Of a stretch of 47,158 nt of DNA, positions 15,406 through 25,579 are shown piece by piece. This DNA is from Candidatus Limiplasma pullicola (GTDB taxonomy: Bacteria; Bacillota; Clostridia; Christensenellales; Aristaeellaceae), in contig DVIV01000021.1 of assembly GCA_018710985.1 (NCBI GenBank), positions 1 through 47,158 of the forward strand, given 5' to 3'. The notes under the pieces were generated by a model that saw only the letters and a list, made by a program, of their open reading frames with translations, did not search any database and was not told the DNA's origin. The number at the start of each line of letters is the position of its first letter. The stretch's first letter is position 1. Position numbers and translations under genes: made by a program.

Positions 15406-15675
15406 CCAGCGGCTATGATGAGGACGGGTGCGCCTTCCTACCGCAGCCAAGCGAGTCCGGGGATGATGCGAGCCGGACGCCGCGGCGGCGCGCCGGATCA
15501 CCTCGGAGCCATCCGCATGAGGGCGCCTTGCGCCGTAAGGCGGGTCGGGCGCTCCCGTGACAGGGCCGGCCGGTGCATGCCGGCCATGAGCGGACGGCGT
15601 TATGCCGTCAAAATGGGTGGTACCGCGGAAAAAACGTTTTTTCCGTCCCGTTGCGCGGGGCGGTTTTTTCATGCC
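15406..15675 (+). promoter_or_regulatory. T-box riboswitch, isoleucine specific
   Basis: The leader holds the stem I words GATGAGGACG and AGCGAGTCCGGGGATGATGCGAG, a likely Ile specifier codon ATC at 15497-15499, and the T-box sequence GGGTGGTACCGCGG at 15615-15628. A terminator (15643-15669) lies downstream. Uncharged tRNA-Ile pairs with the specifier and, through its CCA end, with the T-box bulge, which switches the RNA to the antiterminator form so that ileS is transcribed when isoleucine is short. Confidence 0.95.
15643..15669 (+). terminator. Regulated terminator of the T-box
   Basis: CCGTCCCG, loop TTGCG, CGGGGCGG, then TTTTTT. The 5' flank is shared with the alternative antiterminator that includes the T-box core. 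Confidence 0.9.
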
Positions 15676-15719
15676 CCGAAAGTTTCTCCCCCACACATCC
15701 CAAAGGAGGCACGGACCCA

Positions 15720-18700
15720 ATGTACCGCAAAGTATCCACGGACATGAACTTCGTCGAGCGCGAAAAGGAAGTGCTGGACTTCTGGAAGCGCGAAGGCATC
15801 ATGGAAAAGAGCTTCCACCACCGCGACGGCGCGGAGCGCTTCACCTTCTTCGACGGCCCGCCCACGGCCAACGGCCGCCCGCATATCGGCCACATCGAAA
15901 CGCGCGCCATCAAGGACCTGATTCCGCGCTTCCAGAGCATGAAGGGTAAGGATGTGCTGCGCAAGGCCGGCTGGGACACCCATGGCCTGCCCGTGGAGCT
16001 GGAGGTGGAAAAGCTGCTGGGCCTGGACGGCAAGCCGCAGATCGAGGCCTACGGCATCGAACCCTTCATCGCCGAGTGCAAAAAAAGCGTGTGGAAGTAT
16101 CAGCACGAGTGGGAGGAAATGTCCGATCGCGTGGCCTTCTGGGCGGATATGAAAAATCCCTACATCACCTACAAGGACGACTATATCGAGTCCGAGTGGT
16201 GGAGCCTGAAGGAGATCTGGAAAAAGGGCCTGCTCTACAAGGGCTTCAAGGTGGTGCCCTACTGCCCCCGCTGCGGCACCGCGCTTTCCAGCCACGAGGT
16301 TGCGCAGGGATACAAGGAGGTCAGCGACGTTTCGGCCACCGTGCGCTTCAAGGTCGTGGGCCGCGAGAATACCTGCATCCTGGCCTGGACCACCACGCCC
16401 TGGACGCTACCCTCCAACGTGGCCCTGTGCGTCAACGCGCATGAGGACTACTGCGAGTTCGCCCTTGACGGCCAGACCTACATTCTGGCGCAGGCGCTGC
16501 TTCACGCCGTCTTTGGCGAGAAGGCGCACGAGGGCCAGGTGCTTAAGACCATGAAGGGCGCCGAGCTTTGCGGCACGGCCTACGAGCCGCTCTACCGCTT
16601 TGAGGGCGTGAGCTACCCGCGCGAGAAGGGCTGGTACGTGGTCAGCGACGACTACGTCACTTTGACTGACGGCACGGGCATCGTGCACATCGCCCCCGCG
16701 TTCGGCGAGGACGACGCGCGCGTGGGCCGCGACAACCAGCTGCCCTTCGTGCAGCTGGTGGACACGCAGGGCAAGTTCGTGGAGGGCACGCCCTGGGCGG
16801 GCGAAGGCACCAAGCAGGTCAACGAAAAGGTGATTGAGGACCTGCGCGGGCGCGGGCTGCTTCTGGCCGCTCTGCCCTTTACACACAACTATCCCTTCTG
16901 CTGGCGCTGTGACACGCCGCTGCTCTATTACGCCCGCGCCACGTGGTTCATCCGCATGACCGCCGTGCGCGACGAGCTGGTGCGCAACAACCGCACCGTC
17001 AACTGGATGCCCGACAACATCAAGGAAGGCCGCATGGGCAACTTCCTTGAAAACGTCGTGGACTGGGGCCTGTCCCGCGAGCGCTACTGGGGCACGCCGC
17101 TGCCCATCTGGGTCTGCGAGGAGGGGCACATCCATGTGATCGGCTCCCGCCAGGAGCTGCGTGAGATGGCCACCACGCCCGTGGGTGACATCGAGCTGCA
17201 CCGCCCCTATGTGGACCAGATCGAGATCACCTGCCCCGAATGCGGCAAGCCCATGCACCGCGTCAAGGAGGTCATCGACTGCTGGTACGACAGCGGCTCC
17301 ATGCCCTTTGCCCAGTGGCACTATCCCTTTGAAAACAGGGAAATCTTTGAAAAGCGCTTCCCGGCCAACTTCATCTCCGAGGCCATCGACCAGACCCGCG
17401 GGTGGTTCTACACCCTCATGGCCATCTCGACTTTGATGTTTAACCGCGCGCCGTTTGAAAACTGCATCGTGCTGGGCCACGTGCAGGACAAGGACGGCCA
17501 GAAGATGTCCAAGCACAAGGGCAACGTGGTCGATCCCTGGAGCGTGCTGGACAAGCAGGGCGCCGACGCCGTGCGCTGGTATTTCTATACCGCGGGCGCA
17601 CCGTGGCTGCCCAGCCGCTTCAGCCCCGAAGCCGTGGCCGAGGGCCAGCGCAAGTTCATGGGCACGCTGCAGAACACCTACGCCTTCTTCGTCCTCTATG
17701 CCAACATCGACAGCTTCGACCCCAAGGACCATCCCATCGAAAACGTGAAGCTGACCCTGATGGACAAGTGGGTGCTCTCCCGCCTGAACCAGCTGGTCAA
17801 GCGCGTGGACGACGACCTGTGCAACTACCGCATCCCCGAACCTGCCCGCGCCATCACCGATTTCGTGGACGATCTGAGCAACTGGTACGTGCGCCGCTGC
17901 CGCGAGCGCTTCTGGGGCAAGGGCATGGACGACACCAAGGAGGCCGCGTTTGTCACCCTCTACACGGTGCTGGTCACGCTTGCGAAGGTGATCGCGCCCT
18001 TCGTGCCCTTCATGGCCGAGGAGATGTACCAGAACCTGGTGCGCAACGTGGACCCCTCCGCGCCCGAAAGCGTGCATCTGTGCGACTTCCCCACCGCGGA
18101 TGAAAGCCTGATCGACGAAAGCCTCAACACCCAGATGAGCGCGCTGCTCAGCGTCGTCGGCCTGGGCCGCGCCTGCCGCGCCGCCGCAAACCTCAAGGTG
18201 CGCCAGCCGCTGAGCACCCTCTACGTCAAGGGCACGTCCTTTGACGAGGCGTTCAGCGCCCTGGCCGAGGACGAGCTCAACGTCAAAAAGGTCGTCTTTA
18301 CCGACGACGCGCGCGCCTTCACCACCTACAACCTCAAGCCCCAGATGCGCACCCTCGGTCCCAAATACGGCAAGCTCCTGGGCCGCATCGGCCAGCATCT
18401 CAAGGAGATGGACGGCAACGACGTGGTCGATGCCTTCCATCGCGGCGAAAACGTGACCTTCACGCTGGAGGGCACCGAGGTTACGCTCTCCAAGGACGAC
18501 GTGCTCACCGAAGCCACGCAGAAGCCCGGCTTCTCCGCCCAGATGGAGGGCGATGTGACGGTGGTTCTGGACTGCAACCTCACCCCGGAGCTGATCGCCG
18601 AGGGCTACCAGCGTGAGATGGTGTCAAAGCTGCAGAACATGCGCAAGGACGCCGGCTTTGAGGTCAGCGACCGCATCGAGGTGACCTACGAGGCCGGGGA

Positions 18701-18854
18701 CGAGCTCGCCGCCGCCATCGAGGCCGGACGCGATTTCATCATGCAAAGCGTGCTGGCGACCTCCTTTGCCCGCGGCGCCGCGCCCGAGGGCGCCGTTTCG
18801 CAGGAATGGGACCTCAACGGCAAAAAGGCCGTTCTGAGCGTGCGCAAGGCGTAA
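15720..18854 (+). CDS. ileS: Isoleucyl-tRNA synthetase
   Basis: 1044 residues. The class I signatures are HIGH in GRPHIGHIETR and KMSKH in DGQKMSKHKGN, with the CP1 editing domain between them and an anticodon-binding region after about residue 680. The length and the N-terminus (MYRKVSTDMNFVEREKEVL) match the long type-2 IleRS found in many Clostridia. That type tends to tolerate mupirocin, but this was not tested here. The ATG follows AAAGGAGG and the T-box terminator. Longer in-frame starts lie inside the T-box and are excluded. Confidence 0.97.
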   Translation: MYRKVSTDMNFVEREKEVLDFWKREGIMEKSFHHRDGAERFTFFDGPPTANGRPHIGHIETRAIKDLIPRFQSMKGKDVLRKAGWDTHGLPVELEVEKLLGLDGKPQIEAYGIEPFIAECKKSVWKYQHEWEEMSDRVAFWADMKNPYITYKDDYIESEWWSLKEIWKKGLLYKGFKVVPYCPRCGTALSSHEVAQGYKEVSDVSATVRFKVVGRENTCILAWTTTPWTLPSNVALCVNAHEDYCEFALDGQTYILAQALLHAVFGEKAHEGQVLKTMKGAELCGTAYEPLYRFEGVSYPREKGWYVVSDDYVTLTDGTGIVHIAPAFGEDDARVGRDNQLPFVQLVDTQGKFVEGTPWAGEGTKQVNEKVIEDLRGRGLLLAALPFTHNYPFCWRCDTPLLYYARATWFIRMTAVRDELVRNNRTVNWMPDNIKEGRMGNFLENVVDWGLSRERYWGTPLPIWVCEEGHIHVIGSRQELREMATTPVGDIELHRPYVDQIEITCPECGKPMHRVKEVIDCWYDSGSMPFAQWHYPFENREIFEKRFPANFISEAIDQTRGWFYTLMAISTLMFNRAPFENCIVLGHVQDKDGQKMSKHKGNVVDPWSVLDKQGADAVRWYFYTAGAPWLPSRFSPEAVAEGQRKFMGTLQNTYAFFVLYANIDSFDPKDHPIENVKLTLMDKWVLSRLNQLVKRVDDDLCNYRIPEPARAITDFVDDLSNWYVRRCRERFWGKGMDDTKEAAFVTLYTVLVTLAKVIAPFVPFMAEEMYQNLVRNVDPSAPESVHLCDFPTADESLIDESLNTQMSALLSVVGLGRACRAAANLKVRQPLSTLYVKGTSFDEAFSALAEDELNVKKVVFTDDARAFTTYNLKPQMRTLGPKYGKLLGRIGQHLKEMDGNDVVDAFHRGENVTFTLEGTEVTLSKDDVLTEATQKPGFSAQMEGDVTVVLDCNLTPELIAEGYQREMVSKLQNMRKDAGFEVSDRIEVTYEAGDELAAAIEAGRDFIMQSVLATSFARGAAPEGAVSQEWDLNGKKAVLSVRKA

Positions 18855-18863
18855 GCGATTGAC

Positions 18864-18891
18864 GGGGGCGGAATGAAACCGCCCCCTTTTT
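18864..18891 (+). terminator. Terminator of ileS
   Basis: GGGGGCGG, loop AATGAAA, CCGCCCCC, then TTTTT. Confidence 0.92.
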
Positions 18892-18921
18892 CCCCCACCG
18901 ACCCATACAGGAGCGAATCAG

Positions 18922-19786
18922 ATGTTTCTTTGCGATCAATGGCGCGATTACGAGGTGCTGGACACCGGCGAGGGCGAAAAGCTGGAGCGCTGGGGCGACA
19001 TCATACTGCGCCGCCCGGACCCGCAGGTGATCTGGCCCAAGGCCGACCCCGCCCTGTGGGACGCGGCGCAGGCCACCTATGTGCGCAGCGACACCGGCGG
19101 CGGGCACTGGGAGTTCCGCGAAAAGCTGCCGGAGCGCTGGGTCATCGGCCTGAGCGGCCTCAAATTCTACGTAAAGCCCACCGGCTTCAAGCACACGGGG
19201 CTGTTTCCGGAGCAGGCGGCCAACTGGGCCTTCATGCAGGAGCGCATCCGCTGCGCGGGCGCGTGGGGCTATCCGCCGCGCGTGCTCAACCTCTTCGCCT
19301 ACACGGGCGGGGCCACGCTGGCCTGCGCCGCCGCCGGCGCGCACGTCACCCATGTGGACGCGGCCAAGGGCATGGTGCTCTGGGCGCGCGAAAACCGCGA
19401 CCTGAGCGGCATCCCCGAGGAGCGCACGCGGCTGATCATCGAGGACGCGAAGGCGTTTGTCAGGCGCGAGCTTCGCCGCGGCAACCGCTATGACGGCATC
19501 CTCATGGACCCGCCCAGCTACGGGCGCGGCCCCGGCGGCGAGGTGTGGAAGCTGGAAAACGAGCTCTACCCGCTGGTGGACCTGTGCGCGCAGGCGCTGT
19601 CGGACACGCCGCTGTTTTTCCTGATTAACGGCTACACCACGGGCTTTTCGGCCTCGGTGCTGGGCAACATCGCCCGCCGCTGCCTCGTGGGCCGCTTTGG
19701 CGGCAAGGTGGAGGCGGACGAACTGTGCCTGACCGTGACGACAGGGGGCGTGCTGCCCTGCGGTACGACCGCGCGGTGGCTGCCCG

Positions 19787-19794
<8 letters not shown>
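18922..19794 (+). CDS. Class I SAM-dependent RNA methyltransferase, RlmI/RlmK type
   Basis: 290 residues. The SAM motif I LNLFAYTGGATLACAAAGA, the following THVDAAKG and the catalytic-loop motif ILMDPPSYGRG place it with COG1092-like 23S rRNA methyltransferases (RlmI and RlmK-C relatives), which methylate C5 of cytosine or N7 of guanine. The N-terminal PUA domain of RlmI is not evident. The modified position is unknown. The following pseudouridine synthase gene overlaps its end by 8 bases, so the two are coupled and probably both modify stable RNA. Confidence 0.85.
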
Positions 19795-21624
<1,830 letters not shown>

Positions 21625-21633
21625 GAGGGCGCC

Positions 21634-22017
21634 ATGGAGATCATCGAGGTGGCCGCCGGCGTGGTGCGCCGCGCGGACGGCCGCGTGCTCATCTGCCGCC
21701 GCACGGGGCGGCTGGAAGGGCTGTGGGAGTTTCCCGGCGGCAAGCTCGAACCCGGCGAAACCCCCGGCCAATGCCTTCGGCGCGAGCTGATGGAGGAACT
21801 GGACCTGCGCGTCCGTGCCGGAGAGGTGCTGGCCCGGGTCGAGCGCGAGGAGGACGGGCGCATGATCCGTCTGATCTTCGTCAGCGCCGTGCCCTGCGGG
21901 GTCGATGCGCTCACGCTGCATGTGCACGGCAAGGCCGCTTGGGCGCTTCCCTCCGAACTGGATCAGTACGCTTTCTGCCCGGGGGACCGGGCGTTTCTCA
22001 GCCGGGGGCTTTTATAG
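21634..22017 (+). CDS. Nudix hydrolase, MutT (8-oxo-dGTPase) type
   Basis: 127 residues. The Nudix box GGKLEPGETPGQCLRRELMEEL fits the consensus G-x5-E-x7-R-E-U-x-E-E. Length and flanks (WEFPGGKLE near residue 35) match MutT/CtpA-like enzymes that remove oxidised nucleotides from the pool. TAGGAGG before the ATG overlaps the tgt stop, so it ends the RNA-modification operon. Confidence 0.9.
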   Translation: MEIIEVAAGVVRRADGRVLICRRTGRLEGLWEFPGGKLEPGETPGQCLRRELMEELDLRVRAGEVLARVEREEDGRMIRLIFVSAVPCGVDALTLHVHGKAAWALPSELDQYAFCPGDRAFLSRGLL

Positions 22018-22048
22018 CGGCCCCCGGCCCGGTAAACAGGTCTTTTTT
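22001..22048 (+). terminator. Possible terminator after the Nudix gene
   Basis: GCCGGGGGC pairs with GCCCCCGGC across the stop codon. A run of six T follows only after a 12-base gap that itself can form a small hairpin, so it is not a textbook terminator. Confidence 0.4.
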
Positions 22049-22055
22049 CTCCCTA

Positions 22056-22082
22056 TTGACAAACGTTTTTTTTGCGTATAGT
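22056..22082 (+). promoter_or_regulatory. Promoter of the flavoprotein gene
   Basis: TTGACA (22056-22061) and TATAGT (22077-22082) with a short 15-base spacer. It is followed directly by the palindrome at 22086-22104. A suboptimal spacer is common in regulated promoters. Confidence 0.6.
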
Positions 22083-22085
22083 AAA

Positions 22086-22104
22086 AGTAGACCGGTCGTC
22101 TACT
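22086..22104 (+). promoter_or_regulatory. Palindromic operator, probably for the TetR regulator encoded downstream
   Basis: AGTAGACCGGTCGTCTACT has perfect 7-base arms (AGTAGAC and GTCTACT) around a 5-base centre. It begins 4 bases after the -10 box. The sequence is typical of TetR-family operators (TAGAC-N-GTCTA type), and a TetR gene follows the reductase gene. No copy was seen at the tetR promoter. Confidence 0.75.
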
Positions 22105-22126
22105 TAAGACTGAGAGGTGAAGTTCT

Positions 22127-23884
22127 TTGAAACGTCTCTGTGGCATCCTCATGGCACTGATTCTGCTTCTAAGTACCGTTGCCTGCGCCGAAGGCATGAC
22201 TGCCGGCACTTACAGTGCGGCGGCGCAAGGGTATCATGGCGATATTCAGCTGGAAGTGACCGTAGATGAAGATACAATCATCGACATTCAGGTCGTTTCC
22301 CATTCCGAGACAGAGGGCATCGGCGCCGCAGCACTCCCCCTGCTGGTAGAAACCGTGTTGGAAGCGCAGACCATCGGCATTGATGGAATCACCGGCGCAA
22401 CGGTGACCTCCGATGCTTTTAAGGCTGCCATGACCGATGCGCTGACGCAGGCTGGAGCAGATATGGAAAAGATGACCGCTCCTGTCTCTGCCGTCACGGA
22501 CAAGCAGGAAGAGACACTTACTGCCGACATTGTCGTAGTCGGCGCCGGTGCGGCCGGCCTGACCGCCGCGCTGACAGGCCTGCAGGAAGGAAAGTCCGTC
22601 ATTCTGCTAGAAAAAACCGCTTTTATCGGTGGCGCAAGCGCCACCGCAGGGGCAGGTACAATCGCCACTGGCTCCACCTGGCAGCAGGAGGACGGATATG
22701 AGGATTCTCCCGAAAAGCTGGTGGAGGACATGCTGGCAAACGGCCACAACAAAAACGACCTCGCCACCGTGGAGCTCTTCTCCCGCATCATCGGCCCCTC
22801 CTTTGACTGGCTGGTATCCGAGGACGGCGCTGCCGTTCCCTATACCCGTACCGGCAATCCCGTGCGTTATTACTCCGGCGCAGGACGCGGCGCAGGCGTG
22901 TGCAGCAGCTTAAATGACAGCTTCCTCGCCGCGGGCGGCACCCTGCTGCTGAGCACCCCCGCCACCGAGCTCATTGAGGAAGGCGGCGCCGTATGCGGCG
23001 TTGTGGCCGAAAGCAGCGATACGATTTACACCATCCGTGCCAAAGCCGTGATTCTGGCCTGCGGCGGGTTTGGCGCTAACGAGGATCTTCTCCCTGAAGA
23101 CCATTATGAGGATTACGTATATGCCGGACATGCCGGCGCTCAGGGCGACGCCATCCTCATGACGGAAAAACTGGACGCCGATCTGATTAACATGGAGTAT
23201 GTCAATATGCAGCCTCACTCCATGCGTTTCCCCGATGGCAACGGCCGCGGTATCGGCGGAGGCCCCGGCTACAAGTATGACGGCAGCTTTATGGTCAATC
23301 AGGATGGCGTGCGTTTCCTCAACGAGGTGGGCTCTGCCTGGGACAACACCCAACTGATGAAGCAGAACGAGCGCCAGTATCTCATCATGGATCAGACTTC
23401 CTTTGACGCCCTCAACGAAGCCAACAGCAGCATGTATACCGCCGAGGACGTGGCCCTGTGGACAGATGACAGCTACACCGGCGACCCCGTATACAAAAAA
23501 GGCGATACCATCGAAGACCTCGCGCAGAAGCTGAATCTGCCCGCCGATGCCCTAAAAGCGTCCGTGGAGGAATTCAACACGGCGTTCGCCTCCGGCCAGG
23601 CCGATGCGTTCGGCCGAACGCTTAACGCGGGGATCAGCGAGGAAGGGCCGTACTATGGACTGCAGGTTTTTGTTCGGTATTATGCCACCCTTGGTGGCCT
23701 GCATATCAATGATGACATGCAGGTACTTACCAAAGCCCAGGAACCCATTGAGGGCCTGTATGCGGCAGGTGAATGCGTGGGCGGCCTGGAAGGTGATGTC
23801 TATATGAGCGCAACGCTCTTTGGCTGGGCTATCGCCTCCGGCCATACTGCGGGCGCAGTAGCCGCCGCTTCCGTTTCCGATTGA
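22127..23884 (+). CDS. Secreted FMN-binding/FAD-dependent reductase (fumarate-reductase-like flavoprotein)
   Basis: 585 residues from a TTG start with AGAGGTGA upstream. Residues 1-22 are a signal peptide with an ACA cleavage site. About 28-110 is an FMN_bind domain; DGITGATVT (86-94) contains the Thr (about 92) that ApbE flavinylates. About 133-580 is a FAD-binding fumarate-reductase-like domain with GAGAAG (139-144) and the C-terminal GLYAAGECVGG. Relatives (UrdA, cinnamate and fumarate reductases) reduce organic acceptors outside the membrane, fed by flavin-based electron transfer. No apbE or membrane donor is in the window, and the substrate is unknown. Base composition is visibly lower in GC than the flanks. 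Confidence 0.88.
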   Translation: MKRLCGILMALILLLSTVACAEGMTAGTYSAAAQGYHGDIQLEVTVDEDTIIDIQVVSHSETEGIGAAALPLLVETVLEAQTIGIDGITGATVTSDAFKAAMTDALTQAGADMEKMTAPVSAVTDKQEETLTADIVVVGAGAAGLTAALTGLQEGKSVILLEKTAFIGGASATAGAGTIATGSTWQQEDGYEDSPEKLVEDMLANGHNKNDLATVELFSRIIGPSFDWLVSEDGAAVPYTRTGNPVRYYSGAGRGAGVCSSLNDSFLAAGGTLLLSTPATELIEEGGAVCGVVAESSDTIYTIRAKAVILACGGFGANEDLLPEDHYEDYVYAGHAGAQGDAILMTEKLDADLINMEYVNMQPHSMRFPDGNGRGIGGGPGYKYDGSFMVNQDGVRFLNEVGSAWDNTQLMKQNERQYLIMDQTSFDALNEANSSMYTAEDVALWTDDSYTGDPVYKKGDTIEDLAQKLNLPADALKASVEEFNTAFASGQADAFGRTLNAGISEEGPYYGLQVFVRYYATLGGLHINDDMQVLTKAQEPIEGLYAAGECVGGLEGDVYMSATLFGWAIASGHTAGAVAAASVSD

Positions 23885-23898
23885 GCCCTGTCCCTTAT

Positions 23899-23933
23899 AC
23901 CACCGGAGCACGCCCGCTCCGGTGGTCTTTTTT
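23899..23933 (+). terminator. Terminator of the flavoprotein gene
   Basis: ACCACCGGAGC, short loop, GCTCCGGTGGT, then C and six T. Confidence 0.93.
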
Positions 23934-23939
23934 CGTTTC

Positions 23940-23968
23940 TTGACATTCCTTGCAGCCGCAAATATAAT
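23940..23968 (+). promoter_or_regulatory. Promoter of the tetR gene
   Basis: Consensus TTGACA (23940-23945), 17 bases, TATAAT (23963-23968). The regulator is therefore transcribed separately from the reductase. Confidence 0.88.
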
Positions 23969-24018
23969 TAAGCAAAGATTTGACTCTTGCATTTAGCGGC
24001 AGATGGGGATGGAAACGG

Positions 24019-24579
24019 GTGGAAAAAAAGGAATTCATTCTTGTACAGGCTGAGCGTCTGTTTTCCGAAAAGGGCTACTATGGCATAGGCCTCACCGAGT
24101 TGCTCAAAGCATGCGATATCCCCAAGGGCAGCTTTTATTACTACTTTCCAAAAGGCAAATTGCAGCTGATTCAAGAAACGCTGGAGCATGCTTTTCGCCA
24201 TATGGAAGAGGGCATTCGTCTTATTCTGTCGCAGGCTTCCACAGCTGACGAGGCCTTTCAACACATGCTGTTGTCGCATGCAGACGGCATTGAGCAGGGA
24301 CGGCACTATGCTTCTCACTTTGTAGCGATGATTTCTATAGAATCGGTTTACCTCGATCCCAAGATTCATGAAACCTGTAAGCAGATATACCGGCAATGGG
24401 AACAGGTGTATGGAGACGTGCTTGTTGGCTTCGGCTACTCTCCGGAAGACACTCGCAGCCTGGTACCGCAACTGTTCGCGACAATTCACGGCGCCATGCT
24501 GATCGCCTGGATCCACCAGGACGGTTCGTCGCTTCGTGAGCTTGCACCCAAAGTAGCCTCATGGCTTGCAAAGCATTAA
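24019..24579 (+). CDS. TetR/AcrR-family transcriptional regulator
   Basis: 186 residues from a GTG start; a TTG further upstream would begin only 12 bases after the -10 box. The N-terminal helix-turn-helix is clear: ILVQAERLFSEKGYYGIGLTELLKACDIPKG and FYYYF. The C-terminal ligand domain (residues about 60-186) is of the YxaF/LmrA/QacR-like type. It probably binds the palindrome in front of the reductase gene and releases it when a small molecule binds, perhaps the reductase substrate. Confidence 0.88.
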   Translation: MEKKEFILVQAERLFSEKGYYGIGLTELLKACDIPKGSFYYYFPKGKLQLIQETLEHAFRHMEEGIRLILSQASTADEAFQHMLLSHADGIEQGRHYASHFVAMISIESVYLDPKIHETCKQIYRQWEQVYGDVLVGFGYSPEDTRSLVPQLFATIHGAMLIAWIHQDGSSLRELAPKVASWLAKH

Positions 24580-24616
24580 TTAGGACTCGACTAGTCACTT
24601 CCATCCTTCTTTTGCG

Positions 24617-24645
24617 TTGACACTTTCTTCGTCAGATGTTATACT
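24617..24645 (+). promoter_or_regulatory. Promoter of nagB
   Basis: TTGACA (24617-24622), 17 bases, TATACT (24640-24645), 85 bases upstream of the start codon. Confidence 0.85.
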
Positions 24646-24677
24646 CCCAATGTAAGATGTATTTCGCAAAAAGCGTT

Positions 24678-24691
24678 ATGCATCAATGCAT
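24678..24691 (+). promoter_or_regulatory. Inverted repeat in the nagB leader
   Basis: ATGCAT-CA-ATGCAT, two self-complementary hexamers, about 27 bases downstream of the likely transcription start. It could be an operator; it does not match the usual NagR (GntR-type) site, and no regulator gene is adjacent. Confidence 0.35.
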
Positions 24692-24729
24692 TCACAGCAT
24701 ACATATTATCATATGGAGGAGGCCGCATC

Positions 24730-25455
24730 ATGCAGATTCATCTCTACGACTCCGCCGCCCAGGTCGGTCAGGCTGCCGCGACGCTGATCGCCGCGCAGAT
24801 CATCGCCAAGCCAGACTCCGTGCTGGGCCTCGCCACCGGGTCCACCCCCATCCCCACCTATCAGGAGCTCATCCGCCTGTGCAAGGGCGGCGTGCTGGAC
24901 TTCTCCCGCGTGCGCTCCTTCAACCTGGACGAATACTGCAACCTGCCCGTGGATCACGAGCAGAGCTACCACAGCTTCATGCGCCAGCAGCTCTTTGACC
25001 ACATCAACATCGACCCCGCCAACACCCGCGTGCCCGACGGCAACGCCCGCGACCAGGCCGCTGAATGCGCCAGCTATGACACCGCCATCAACCAGGCCGG
25101 CGGTATCGACATCCAGCTGCTGGGCATCGGCCGCAACGGCCACATCGGCTTCAACGAGCCGGCCGACACCTTCGTCTACGGCTGCCACATCGTCAACCTC
25201 ACCCAGAGCACCATCGAGGCCAACCGCCGCTTCTTTGAAAGCGAAAGCGACGTTCCCCGCCAGGCCATCAGCCTGGGTATCGGCAGCATCATGAACGCCC
25301 GCCGCATTTTGCTCCTGGCCACCGGCGCAGACAAGGCCGAGGCCATCCGTGCCGCCGTCTATGGCGACATCAACCCCAAAACGCAGGCCAGCATCCTGCG
25401 CACCCATCCCAATGTGATCTTCCTTCTGGACAAGGCGTCCGCGGGGCTGCTCTGA
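24730..25455 (+). CDS. nagB: Glucosamine-6-phosphate deaminase
   Basis: 241 residues, the normal length. LATGSTPIPTYQEL is the phosphate/substrate loop, FNLDEY holds the catalytic Asp, and GIGRNGHIGFNEPA is the family signature with the active-site His. It converts glucosamine-6-phosphate to fructose-6-phosphate and ammonia, linking amino-sugar use to glycolysis. GGAGGAGG precedes the ATG. nagA is not adjacent. It is a single-gene unit with its own promoter and terminator. Confidence 0.96.
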   Translation: MQIHLYDSAAQVGQAAATLIAAQIIAKPDSVLGLATGSTPIPTYQELIRLCKGGVLDFSRVRSFNLDEYCNLPVDHEQSYHSFMRQQLFDHINIDPANTRVPDGNARDQAAECASYDTAINQAGGIDIQLLGIGRNGHIGFNEPADTFVYGCHIVNLTQSTIEANRRFFESESDVPRQAISLGIGSIMNARRILLLATGADKAEAIRAAVYGDINPKTQASILRTHPNVIFLLDKASAGLL

Positions 25456-25469
25456 CAATCGCACATCCG

Positions 25470-25504
25470 GGCCGGAGGGCGGAGAGCCGCCTTCCGGCCT
25501 TTTT
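25470..25504 (+). terminator. Terminator of nagB
   Basis: GGCCGGAGGGCGG, loop AGAG, CCGCCTTCCGGCC, then TTTTT. Confidence 0.93.
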
Positions 25505-25510
25505 GCCGGT

Positions 25511-25539
25511 TTGTCATTCCCTGCCGTATATGCTATACT
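25511..25539 (+). promoter_or_regulatory. Promoter of the YesN/YesM/pseudo-ABC/PAP2 operon
   Basis: TTGTCA (25511-25516), 17 bases, TATACT (25534-25539). It is the only good promoter seen before the four-gene unit, whose genes overlap or are 12 bases apart. Confidence 0.8.
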
Positions 25540-25579
25540 GAGGTTCCAAACGCTGCATGCCTGGAAAGGAGGATTCGCC

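Noticed and set aside
16407-18440. 677-codon minus-strand frame inside ileS
   Set aside because: It lies wholly antisense to ileS and has no ribosome-binding site or domain.
22030-24600. Prophage or integrative element around the flavoprotein and TetR genes
   Set aside because: No integrase, attachment repeats or phage genes; only composition suggests transfer.
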